Part shown: positions 52,709-60,409 of the stretch, in pieces | How the letters are laid out: each line of letters begins with the position of its first letter | Numbering within the stretch: position 1 is the first letter of the stretch | From: Janthinobacterium sp051380875 | Lineage (GTDB): Bacteria; Pseudomonadota; Gammaproteobacteria; Burkholderiales; Burkholderiaceae_D | DNA length: 64,000 bases | Reading direction: 5' to 3' | Assembly: GCF_051380875.1 (NCBI RefSeq) | Contig: NZ_JBNYXW010000023.1 | Location: 26,899 to 90,898 of the forward strand | The notes under the pieces: generated by a model | The model's input: the letters and a program-made list of their open reading frames with translations, nothing else | Told to the model about the DNA's origin: nothing | The model's database searches: none | Made by a program: the position numbers and the translations under genes

Positions 52709-53500
52709 ATGGCACGCATCAGCAAACGCACAGGCTGGCTTGCCGCCGGCATCGGCTTGGGCGCCTGCGTCCTCGCTGGCGCCGCCTGGATGGGCCAGCA
52801 ACAACATGCGGCCCCCGCTGCCACACCCGTGGCGACTGCAACGGCCGCTGCACCTGCTCCGGCCGCCAAGCCCGGCTCGCTGCGCACGGCCGGCAAGGGC
52901 GGCACGCCGCCCAAGGCCAGCGACAATCCCGCATGGAACAAGTTGTCGCGCGCGCAGCAGGAAGCTTTGCTGCCGCTGGCGGGCGAGTGGAACAAGCTCG
53001 AAGCCTTGCGCAAGAAAAAATGGCTCGATATCGCCAGCCGCTTTGCCTCCATGGCACCGGACGAGCAAACCCGTGTGCATGAGCGCATGCGCGAATGGAT
53101 CAAGCTGACGCCGGAACAGCGCCGCCAGGTGCGCGAAAACTATACGCGCACGAAGAAAATTGACCCGGGTCAAAAATCCGCGCAATGGGAGCAATACCAG
53201 CAGTTACCGGAAGAGCAAAAGAAAAAACTGGCAACAGAACTGGCGCCGAAAAAACCGCTGGGCAAAGTGCCTGCGATCAATTCCAACACCAACAAGCCGG
53301 CCGTGAGCATGGCGCCGGCCACGCCGGCCGCCGCTGCCCCTGCCGCGCCAGTTGCGGCTACGCCCGCCATGCCGCCGGCTGCGGCGCCAGTGACGGCGCC
53401 ACCCGCCACCGATGCCGCCATCCCGGCCACCACCGTGCCCGTCACGCCACCCGTCACGCCACCCGCCACGCCTGCCCCACTGCCAACCAATGCCAAATAG
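52709..53500 (+). CDS. DUF3106 exported protein
   Basis: 263 residues. An N-terminal hydrophobic segment (about 9-28) may be a signal anchor or, through GLGAC, a lipoprotein signal. The conserved middle (about 70-165) is charged and helical: NPAWNKLSRAQQEALLPL, WNKLEALRKKKWLDIASRFASM, ERMREWIKLTPEQRRQVRENY and QLPEEQKKKLA. These L[ST]xxQ-x(R/K) units recall periplasmic LTxxQ proteins such as CpxP. The C-terminal third is a Pro/Ala/Val/Thr low-complexity tail. It is placed outside the cytoplasm, behind the putative anti-sigma factor. Confidence 0.8.
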   Translation: MARISKRTGWLAAGIGLGACVLAGAAWMGQQQHAAPAATPVATATAAAPAPAAKPGSLRTAGKGGTPPKASDNPAWNKLSRAQQEALLPLAGEWNKLEALRKKKWLDIASRFASMAPDEQTRVHERMREWIKLTPEQRRQVRENYTRTKKIDPGQKSAQWEQYQQLPEEQKKKLATELAPKKPLGKVPAINSNTNKPAVSMAPATPAAAAPAAPVAATPAMPPAAAPVTAPPATDAAIPATTVPVTPPVTPPATPAPLPTNAK

Positions 53501-54026
53501 CACGCCTGCCGCCAGCCTCGCTTCCCATCCCACGATCAAGCGCCGCCTGATTTCCATGGTATACGAGTCGCTGCTGGCCTTGGCCGTGCTGTTCCTGCCC
53601 TTCCTGGTGTTCGAGCTGGCCGTGCAAGGTGCGCATACGCCGTTGACCGAGCACATGCGCCAATGCCTGGCCTTCCTCGTCATGGGCGCCTACTTCATCC
53701 ATCAATGGAGCCGCGAAGGGCAAACCCTGGCCATGAAGACATGGCGCCTGAAAGTGGTGCTGCCAGGCCACGCCCACGTGCCGCTGCGCGTGGCCGCCTA
53801 CCGCTACATCCTGGCATGGATGTGGCTGCTACCGGCGCTGGTGGTGGCGTATGCGTTTGATTTGCAGCACTGGGCAGCACTGGGCGCCATCGGCATCGGC
53901 ATCCTGGCCTGGTCGGCCACGGCCCTGTTCACGGGCAATGGCCAGTTCCTGCACGACAAGTTCCTGGGCACGCAGATCGTGCAATTGCCGGCACCGGCCA
54001 AGAAATCAAAGAAAGTTGCCGCCTGA
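53490..54026 (+). CDS. RDD family membrane protein
   Basis: 178 residues with the RDD-domain features: RRLISMVYESLLALAVLFLPF, GQTLAMKTWRLKVV (the GxTLGK-type loop) and FLHDKFLGTQIV near the end, with three or four transmembrane helices. The family is of unknown function, possibly transport-related. The ATG at 53490 overlaps the 3' end of the DUF3106 gene by 11 bp; an upstream in-frame ATG at 53412 would add a Pro/His-rich stretch read from the DUF3106 tail in another frame. It ends the four-gene cluster. Confidence 0.85.
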   Translation: MPNSTPAASLASHPTIKRRLISMVYESLLALAVLFLPFLVFELAVQGAHTPLTEHMRQCLAFLVMGAYFIHQWSREGQTLAMKTWRLKVVLPGHAHVPLRVAAYRYILAWMWLLPALVVAYAFDLQHWAALGAIGIGILAWSATALFTGNGQFLHDKFLGTQIVQLPAPAKKSKKVAA

Positions 54027-54103
54027 GCAAGATCGAATGGTTTTCGCAGGGACTTGACTTGCGTCATTGAAGCGCCAGCGGGGCTCTGCGATCATGGCAT
54101 GCC

Positions 54104-54556
54104 ATGAATAATACAGCCCCCCTCCCCCATACGCGTTTCGCCAACTACCGCGCGCAAGTCTGCAGCGAAGAAGAAGTCAAACAGCTCGTGCACACCTTTT
54201 ATGCCGCCGCGCGCGACGACGCCATGCTGGGCCCCATCTTTGCCGCCGAGGTCAAGGATTGGGATGCCCATTTGCTAACGTTGATCGATTTCTGGTCCGG
54301 CTTGCTGCGCGGCACCATGCGCTACCATGGCAAGCCGCTGGCCCAGCACGCGCAGATGGAACACCTGACGCCGTGCCTGTTCCGCCGCTGGCTGACCCTG
54401 TTCTTCGCCACCACCGAAGGCATGGGCAATGCCGCCCTGCAAGAGAAGGCCGACGCCATCGCCTTGAATATTGCCGAACGGCTATGGAAGAGCTTTGCGG
54501 AAAGCCATGGCGTACAAATGCATCCCGCAGCAAACAAGCAGCCTCACGACGCCTGA
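54104..54556 (+). CDS. Group III truncated haemoglobin
   Basis: 150 residues; a small haem protein that binds oxygen or nitric oxide. Group III features are VHTFYAAARDDAMLGPIFAAEVKDWDAHL (core LGPIFAAEVKDWDAHL), IDFWSGLLRGTMRYHGKPLAQH with the proximal His region, and HLTPCLFRRWLTLF. It is somewhat longer than most members because of a short tail. The stop codon TGA lies inside the left end of repeat copy 3. It stands alone between the sigma-factor cluster and the convergent pseudouridine-synthase homologue. Confidence 0.9.
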   Translation: MNNTAPLPHTRFANYRAQVCSEEEVKQLVHTFYAAARDDAMLGPIFAAEVKDWDAHLLTLIDFWSGLLRGTMRYHGKPLAQHAQMEHLTPCLFRRWLTLFFATTEGMGNAALQEKADAIALNIAERLWKSFAESHGVQMHPAANKQPHDA

Positions 54557-54666
54557 GAAAACCGTAACGAGCAGCAGTGATTTGCGGCCAAGAAGCGCAA
54601 CCGTGCTTGAGCACGGTGAGCATCGAGGGCCGCAAAGCGCGACGCGCAGTAGGTTTGCTCTGGCGT
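54549..54666 (-). repeat. Structured intergenic repeat, copy 3
   Basis: About 118 bp between two convergent genes. The ends pair (CCTGAG with CTCTGG, then AAAACC with GGTTT), the inner stem GATTTGCGGCC/GGCCGCAAAGC is almost perfect, and the central hairpin is CCGTGC/GCACGG. The left end contains the haemoglobin stop codon; the right end lies 2 bp from the stop codon of the pseudouridine-synthase homologue. Confidence 0.87.
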
Positions 54667-54668
54667 TC

Positions 54669-55427
54669 CTAGAACCGTTCGTAGCCCTGCAGGTAGCGCC
54701 ATTGGCCAACAGGCATGGCGCCCATCGAGATGCGGCCGATGCGCAAACGCTTCATGGCGACAACTTCCAGGCCCACCATCTTGCACATGTGGGCGATCTG
54801 GCCTGGCTGCACGTTTTTCAGGGCGAAGCGCAAGCGCGTCTCGTTTTGCCAGCTGACCTTGATCGGCGGCAAGGGCTTGCCATTGAAGGGCAAGCCGTGA
54901 TTCAGCAGCACCAGGCCATTTTCCATGATGTCGCCCGACACTTCAACGATGAATTCCTGCTCCACCGTCTTGGCCTCGTCGACCAGCTTGCGGGCGACGC
55001 GGAAATCCTGCGTGAATACCAGCAGGCCGGACGCCATGGTTTCCAGCGGGTTGGTGATGGTCAGGCCGATCAGATGGCGCTTGAGGAAGCGCGTGACGGC
55101 GCTGGGCAGCACATTTTCCGCCGTGAACAGCTCTTCGGGACGCAAGCAGCTCAGCGCCGGCTTGCCGTCCGCGCCCACGCCGCCATTGATGCCGGCCGGC
55201 TTGTGCAGCAATATCGTCACGGGCGGCATTTCGACCAGCGTGGCGTTCGGCAGCAGCACCACCACCTGGTTGTCGGCCACGCGTGCGCCCGCCTCTTCGA
55301 CCAGCTCGCCATCGACCGTCACCCAGCCGCCCTCGATATACAGCTCGGCCTCGCGGCGCGAACAGGGCACGTCTTCAGACAGGCGCTTGGCCAGGCGGAC
55401 GGTGGGCATTTCAATAGGTGTGGTCAT
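54669..55427 (-). CDS. RsuA/RluB-family pseudouridine synthase homologue with altered active site
   Basis: 252 residues: an N-terminal S4 RNA-binding domain (about 8-60, VRLAKRLSEDVPCSRREAELYI) and a pseudouridine-synthase domain. In active enzymes motif II reads GRLDxxTxGLL; here residues 126-135 read NPLETMASGL, so the catalytic Asp is Glu129 and the Arg before it is Pro. LHKPAGINGG and MGAMPVGQWRYL fit the RluF/RluB group otherwise. It may be an RNA-binding protein rather than an enzyme, or the Glu may serve. The ATG at 55427 is chosen; no good Shine-Dalgarno sequence is seen. Confidence 0.82.
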   Translation of the reverse strand: MTTPIEMPTVRLAKRLSEDVPCSRREAELYIEGGWVTVDGELVEEAGARVADNQVVVLLPNATLVEMPPVTILLHKPAGINGGVGADGKPALSCLRPEELFTAENVLPSAVTRFLKRHLIGLTITNPLETMASGLLVFTQDFRVARKLVDEAKTVEQEFIVEVSGDIMENGLVLLNHGLPFNGKPLPPIKVSWQNETRLRFALKNVQPGQIAHMCKMVGLEVVAMKRLRIGRISMGAMPVGQWRYLQGYERF

Positions 55428-55507
55428 GGGATGCGCAAAAAGCAAGGGAGGAGAAAGCCGGTATTGTAACCGACCCGCTCCTCCCCTCGTTTGCCATTGC
55501 GGATGTC

Positions 55508-56428
55508 TTACGCGCTGGCTTGCGCCAATTGCTCGGCAAAGAAACGCTGGCCCATCTCTTCCAGCCCCAGAGTCTGCAGCACTTCCTGCAAGCGCTCGGT
55601 GGGGCGCTGGCGCGGCAGGTTCTTGTAGCTGGCGATGATCAGTTCATTCTTCATCGAATGTTCCCAGCCCACCAGTTCGGTCACGCTGACCTGGTAGCCA
55701 TGCGCTTCGAGCTGCAAACAGCGCAGCACGTTGGTGATCTGGCTGCCGAACTCGCGCGTGTGCAGCGGATGGCGCCACAATTCCGTCAAGGCATTCTTGC
55801 CCAGGCTCTTGCCCTTGTTCTTCTTCAATACGGAAGCGACTTCGGCCTGGCAACATGGCACCAGCACCATGAATTTCGCCTTCTTCTGCAAGGCGAAGTG
55901 GATCGCGTCGTCGGTCGCTGTATTGCACGCATGCAAGGCGGTGACGATGTCGATCTGCTGGGGCAGCAAGTTCGATTCCGTCGATTCGGCCACCGACAGC
56001 GGCAAAAACGACATGCCGGGAAACTTGAATTTCTTTGCCAGCTCTTGCGAGCGCAGCACCAGTTCTTCGCGCGTCTCGATGCCGTAGATGTGCGAGCCGT
56101 CGTTGCCGTTCTTGAAGAACAGGTCGTACAAAATGAAACCCAGGTACGACTTGCCGGCGCCATGGTCGACCAGCGTCACGCCCGGATGGTCGAGCTGCAC
56201 TTCACGCAGCAGCGGCTCGATGAACTGCGTCAGGTGATATACCTGTTTCAGCTTGCGGCGGCTATCCTGGTTCATCTTGCCGTCGCGCGTCAGGATGTGC
56301 AATTCCTGCAGCAAGGCGACCGACTGGCCATCCTTGATCTCTGGCATGTTGCTGGCGGCCGTGATGATGTCCTTCGCTACGGCCGGTGCAGTGGCGGCGG
56401 CTGGCGCCGCGCCCTTAGCGCGCTTCAT
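55508..56428 (-). CDS. Class I SAM-dependent methyltransferase
   Basis: 306 residues. The SAM-binding motif I appears as VTLVDHGAGKSYLGFILYDLF, followed by YGIETREELV and IDIVTALHACNTATDDAI, with PCCQAEVA after it; this layout fits the Methyltransf_32-type family that includes proteins acting on small molecules or glutathione-like substrates. The substrate is unknown. The N-terminus is lysine- and alanine-rich and precedes the domain by about 100 residues. The ATG at 56428 overlaps the end of iscX by 14 bp, so it is probably co-transcribed with the isc operon. Confidence 0.83.
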   Translation of the reverse strand: MKRAKGAAPAAATAPAVAKDIITAASNMPEIKDGQSVALLQELHILTRDGKMNQDSRRKLKQVYHLTQFIEPLLREVQLDHPGVTLVDHGAGKSYLGFILYDLFFKNGNDGSHIYGIETREELVLRSQELAKKFKFPGMSFLPLSVAESTESNLLPQQIDIVTALHACNTATDDAIHFALQKKAKFMVLVPCCQAEVASVLKKNKGKSLGKNALTELWRHPLHTREFGSQITNVLRCLQLEAHGYQVSVTELVGWEHSMKNELIIASYKNLPRQRPTERLQEVLQTLGLEEMGQRFFAEQLAQASA

Positions 56429-56609
56429 CGATCCACGCCGCCTGTATCGCTTCGAGCACTTTTTCGCCGCCGCGCGTGTGGTCATCGTCGAAACCGTCCA
56501 GGTCAACTACCCAGTTATGCAGGTCGGTGAAGCGCACGGTCAAAGGATCGATGTCCGGATGCGCGTCGTACAGCGCTTCGGCGATCACGTGAATGTCGGA
56601 CCATTTCAT
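56415..56609 (-). CDS. iscX: Fe-S cluster assembly protein IscX
   Basis: 64 residues, acidic. The family motif is clear: MKWSDIHVIAEALYDAHPDIDP, then VRFTDLHNWVVDL. IscX binds IscS and is thought to regulate iron delivery in cluster assembly. It follows fdx by 1 bp. The gene is overlapped at its 3' end by the methyltransferase start. Confidence 0.93.
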   Translation of the reverse strand: MKWSDIHVIAEALYDAHPDIDPLTVRFTDLHNWVVDLDGFDDDHTRGGEKVLEAIQAAWIDEAR

Positions 56610-56610
56610 G

Positions 56611-56952
56611 TTAGTGGCTGCCTTCGCTGACCTGGTTGATCGTGTATTTAGGGATTTCGACGACGAGGTCGGTCTCGGCCACGATGGACTGGCACGACAG
56701 GCGCGACACGGCTTCCAGGCCCCAGGCCTTGTCGAGCATGTCTTCTTCCAGTTCCGTCGCTTCGTTCAAGGACGCGATGCCTTCGCGCACCAGCACGTGG
56801 CAAGTGGTGCAGGCGCACGATTTTTCGCAGGCGTGCTCGATGTCGATGTCGTTTTCCAGCAGGATGTCGCAGATGGACTTGCCGGCCGGCGCTTCGATAA
56901 CGGCGCCGTCAGGGCAAAGTTTGGCGTGCGGCAGGATGACGATTTGGGGCAT
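56611..56952 (-). CDS. fdx: 2Fe-2S ferredoxin of the isc operon
   Basis: 113 residues, an adrenodoxin-type ferredoxin that supplies electrons to Fe-S assembly. The cluster cysteines follow the expected C-x5-C-x2-C pattern (CEKSCACTTC) with the fourth in RLSCQSI. Length is standard. It lies 68 bp after hscA. Confidence 0.95.
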   Translation of the reverse strand: MPQIVILPHAKLCPDGAVIEAPAGKSICDILLENDIDIEHACEKSCACTTCHVLVREGIASLNEATELEEDMLDKAWGLEAVSRLSCQSIVAETDLVVEIPKYTINQVSEGSH

Positions 56953-57020
56953 ATTTTCTTCTTTCAGTCTGTCATTTGGAGCGCGGCCGCAGCATGGGCA
57001 GCGCGCTGTTCAATTAATTT

Positions 57021-58901
57021 TTAAACGATCTGGTCGAGCGATTTACCGGTCAATGCAGTGCGTACGCTGCGGTCCATGCGGCGCGAGGCAAAATCCTCGG
57101 TGCCGTCGGCCAGCGCTTCGATCGCCAGTTTCAAGGCCAAGTGGTCGATGGCGCCGCTTTGCGATTGCGCAATCGCCTCGCGCACCTTCTGCATCAAGCC
57201 ATCCACTAGCGCGCGTTCGGCGTCGTCCAGCAAACTGCCGTCTTCATCGAGCGCCGACTGCGTGGCCAGCAAGATGCGTTCCGCTTCCACCTGCTCTTCG
57301 CGCAGCGCGCGCGCCACCATGTCGACGTCGGCGGAGGTATAGGAATCCTGCAGCATGCGCGCGATGTCGTCATCTGCCAGGCCATAGGCCGGCTTGACGC
57401 TGATCGACGCTTCCACGCCCGAGCGCAGTTCGCGCGCCGAAACCGACAGCAAGCCGTCCGCGTCGACCTGGTAGGTGATGCGGATGCGCGCGGCGCCCGC
57501 CACCATCGGCGGAATGCCGCGCAATTCAAAGCGCGCCAGCGAACGGCAATCGCTGACCAGTTCACGCTCGCCCTGCAGCACGTGCACGGCCAGCGCCGTC
57601 TGGCCATCCTTGAAGGTGGTGAATTCCTGCGCGCGGGCGCATGGAATGGTCGAGTTACGCGGGATGATCTTTTCCACCAGGCCGCCCATGGTCTCGATGC
57701 CCAGCGACAGCGGGATCACGTCCAGCAGCAGCCAGTCGTCGCCGGCGGCGCGGTTGCCGGCCAGCAAGTTGGCCTGGATGGCCGCGCCCAGCGCCACCAC
57801 TTTATCCGGGTCGATATTCGCGTGCGGGGTGGTGTGGAAGAATTCGCTGACGGCGCGCTGCACGTGCGGCATGCGCGTGGCGCCACCGACCATCACCACG
57901 CCATCGACGTCGTCCGCATCCACGTTCGCGTCGCGCAGGGCTTTCTTGATGGCGCTCATGGTCTTGCCCACCAGGTGCGCCGTCATCTTGACGAATTCTT
58001 CGGCCGTGATGCGCAGGTGGATCTCTTCGCCCGAATTGAGCTTGGCGTCGATCGTCGTTTCCGGCTTGGTCGACAGCAGTTCCTTGATTTCGCGCGCCTT
58101 CACCAGCAGGATCGCCGTGTCCTGGTCCGACAACGGTGCCAGTGTTGCCTGCTCGCTGATCCAGCAGAACAGGCGGCGGTCGAAATCGTCGCCGCCCAGG
58201 GCCGAATCGCCGCCCGTCGACAGCACTTCGAAGACGCCCTTGCTCAGTTTCAACACCGAGATGTCGAACGTGCCGCCACCGAGGTCATATACGGCGTACA
58301 CGCCTTCGGAGGCGTTATCGAGGCCATAGGCGATGGCGGCGGCCGTCGGCTCGCTCAAGAGGCGCAAGACATTGATGCCGGCCAATTGCGCCGCATCTTT
58401 GGTCGCCTGGCGCTGGGCATCGTCAAAATAGGCTGGTACAGTAATCACGGCGCCGACCAAGTCATCGCCGAGGGAATCTTCCGCGCGCTGGCGCAGGGTG
58501 GCGAGGATTTGCGCCGACACCTCGACCGGGCTTTTCACGCCGGCCACGGTTTTCAGCTGCACCATGCCAGGCGTGTCCTGGAAGTCGTACGGCAGGTTTT
58601 CCGCGTAGGCGATATCGGCCAGGCCGCGGCCCATGAAGCGCTTGACGGAGACAATGGTGTTTTTCGGGTCGGTGGTTTGCGCGGCCAGGGCCTTGTAGCC
58701 GATATTCGCGTGGCCATTCGGCAGGTAGCGCACGACGGATGGCAGCAGCGAGTGCCCTTCTTCGTCGTTGAGCACCTCGGGAATGCTGTTGCGCACGGTG
58801 GCGACCAGGGAATTGGTGGTGCCAAGATCGATGCCGACGGCCAGGCGGTGCTGGTGCGGCGCGGTCGACATGCCTGGTTCGGAAATTTGCAGAAGTGCCA
58901 T
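57021..58901 (-). CDS. hscA: Fe-S assembly Hsp70-type chaperone HscA
   Basis: 626 residues; ATP-dependent chaperone that takes up IscU through its LPPVK site. The N-terminal MALLQISEPG, GIDLGTTNSL and YDLGGGTFDISVL are diagnostic; the substrate-binding domain and helical lid follow from about residue 390. The HscA-specific NSIPEVLNDEEG region is present. It lies 107 bp after hscB and 68 bp before fdx. Confidence 0.97.
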   Translation of the reverse strand: MALLQISEPGMSTAPHQHRLAVGIDLGTTNSLVATVRNSIPEVLNDEEGHSLLPSVVRYLPNGHANIGYKALAAQTTDPKNTIVSVKRFMGRGLADIAYAENLPYDFQDTPGMVQLKTVAGVKSPVEVSAQILATLRQRAEDSLGDDLVGAVITVPAYFDDAQRQATKDAAQLAGINVLRLLSEPTAAAIAYGLDNASEGVYAVYDLGGGTFDISVLKLSKGVFEVLSTGGDSALGGDDFDRRLFCWISEQATLAPLSDQDTAILLVKAREIKELLSTKPETTIDAKLNSGEEIHLRITAEEFVKMTAHLVGKTMSAIKKALRDANVDADDVDGVVMVGGATRMPHVQRAVSEFFHTTPHANIDPDKVVALGAAIQANLLAGNRAAGDDWLLLDVIPLSLGIETMGGLVEKIIPRNSTIPCARAQEFTTFKDGQTALAVHVLQGERELVSDCRSLARFELRGIPPMVAGAARIRITYQVDADGLLSVSARELRSGVEASISVKPAYGLADDDIARMLQDSYTSADVDMVARALREEQVEAERILLATQSALDEDGSLLDDAERALVDGLMQKVREAIAQSQSGAIDHLALKLAIEALADGTEDFASRRMDRSVRTALTGKSLDQIV

Positions 58902-59008
58902 TGTATTCGTGCCTCGATTAATTTTTTGCGTGGTGCAGCTGATGCCTGATGCGCATTATAAGACGCGCGCCAGACTGGCGCTTGGCACGCGGGTCAAGCT
59001 GTCCGACT

Positions 59009-59524
59009 CTAAGCTTCGATGGCCTCGTAGGCAAAACGCACCTCTTCGCCGAATTTATCGAGGAACATCAGGGCGCGCACGCTTTGCGCGGCGTTGACGT
59101 AGTCGCCCGCGTCGAGCTGTGCACCCACCTGGGCCAGCAGGGCCTTGCGTTCGCCGCGCAGCTGGCGGTCAAGGGCGTCGAGCGCGTCGGCATCCTTGCC
59201 TGCACGGGCGTCGCCCAGCTCCTCGCGCCATTCCATCTGCTGCATCAGGAAGCTGACCGGCATGGCCGTGTTCGATTCCGTCTGCAAATCGACGCCATTG
59301 AGCTCGCACAGATATTGCGCGCGCTTTTGCGGGCTTTTCAGGGTTTGATAAGCTTCATTGGCACGCGTGGCCCATTGCATCGCCACGCGCTTTTCGGCAC
59401 TGCTGGCGTTGATGAAGCGGTCTGGATGGACTTTGCCCTGCACGTCGCGGTAGGCCGCGTCGAGCGCGCTCATGTCGAGCGCGAAGTGCGCCGGCAACTG
59501 GAATAGATCGAAGTGGTTTTGCAT
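59009..59524 (-). CDS. hscB: Fe-S assembly co-chaperone HscB
   Basis: 171 residues; a J-protein that brings IscU to HscA. The N-terminal J domain contains the HPD motif in GKVHPDRFI, and the C-terminal helical domain binds IscU. The family start NHFDLFQLPAHFALD is present. It lies 69 bp after iscA. Confidence 0.95.
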   Translation of the reverse strand: MQNHFDLFQLPAHFALDMSALDAAYRDVQGKVHPDRFINASSAEKRVAMQWATRANEAYQTLKSPQKRAQYLCELNGVDLQTESNTAMPVSFLMQQMEWREELGDARAGKDADALDALDRQLRGERKALLAQVGAQLDAGDYVNAAQSVRALMFLDKFGEEVRFAYEAIEA

Positions 59525-59593
59525 GAATAGTGTCGGTGCTCGCTGTGCCTCAATCGATGAGTACAGCGCACCGACCGGGGTGATACTTGCGTC

Positions 59594-59914
59594 TTAGATG
59601 CGGAAACTTTCGCCGCAGCCGCAGGCGTCTTTTTCGTTCGGATTGTGGAACTTGAAGCCTTCGTTCAAGCCTTCGCGCGCGAAATCGAGTTCCGTGCCGT
59701 CGATGTACGGCAGGCTTTTCGGGTCGACGAAGACTTTGACGCCGTGCGATTCGAAGACGCTGTCTTCTGCCGCCACTTCATCGACATATTCGAGCTTGTA
59801 AGCCAGGCCCGAGCAGCCCGTGGTACGCACGCCAAAGCGCAGGCCCATGCCCTTGCCTCGCCGTTCGATATAACGGTTGATGTGTTTCGCCGCTTTTTCG
59901 GTCAGTGTGATCAT
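59594..59914 (-). CDS. iscA: Iron-sulfur cluster carrier protein IscA
   Basis: 106 residues. The three conserved cysteines are in TTGCSGLAY and ACGCGESF. The protein binds iron or a cluster and delivers [4Fe-4S] units to targets. Length is standard. It lies 51 bp after iscU and has the family start MITLTEKAAKHI. Confidence 0.96.
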   Translation of the reverse strand: MITLTEKAAKHINRYIERRGKGMGLRFGVRTTGCSGLAYKLEYVDEVAAEDSVFESHGVKVFVDPKSLPYIDGTELDFAREGLNEGFKFHNPNEKDACGCGESFRI

Positions 59915-59965
59915 GTATTTCTCCGCGCCTGCCCCAGGCCTTGCGGCGCGGGGCAGGATGCAAAC

Positions 59966-60355
59966 TTAGGCCGCTGCCGGATGGCGGGTCTTGTAATCCA
60001 GAACTGCTGCCTTGATGGCGTCTTCAGCCAGGATGGAGCAGTGAATCTTCACTGGCGGCAGGGCCAGTTCTTCAGCGATCTGCGTGTTCTTGATCGACAG
60101 CGCCTGGTCCAGCGTCTTGCCCTTGACCCATTCGGTCACCAGCGAGCTCGACGCGATGGCCGAACCGCAGCCGTAGGTCTTGAATTTCGCATCTTCGATC
60201 AGGCCATCTGCGCCAACCTTGATCTGCAGCTTCATCACGTCGCCGCACGCTGGCGCGCCAACCATGCCGGTGCCGATGCTGTCATCACCCTTGTCGAAAG
60301 CGCCCACGTTGCGTGGGTTTTCGTAGTGATCGAGTACTTTGTCCGAGTAAGCCAT
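59966..60355 (-). CDS. iscU: Fe-S cluster scaffold protein IscU
   Basis: 129 residues. The three cluster cysteines appear in GAPACGDVMKLQ, YGCGSAIASSS and HCSILAEDAIKAA; the HscA-binding motif LPPVK lies just before the last. It is the central scaffold on which IscS delivers sulfur. It lies 54 bp after iscS. Confidence 0.97.
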   Translation of the reverse strand: MAYSDKVLDHYENPRNVGAFDKGDDSIGTGMVGAPACGDVMKLQIKVGADGLIEDAKFKTYGCGSAIASSSLVTEWVKGKTLDQALSIKNTQIAEELALPPVKIHCSILAEDAIKAAVLDYKTRHPAAA

Positions 60356-60409
60356 TTTAATGCTCCTTAAATATTCTTGCCGGCCCCGTGAGCGGGACCG
60401 TCGTGATTG

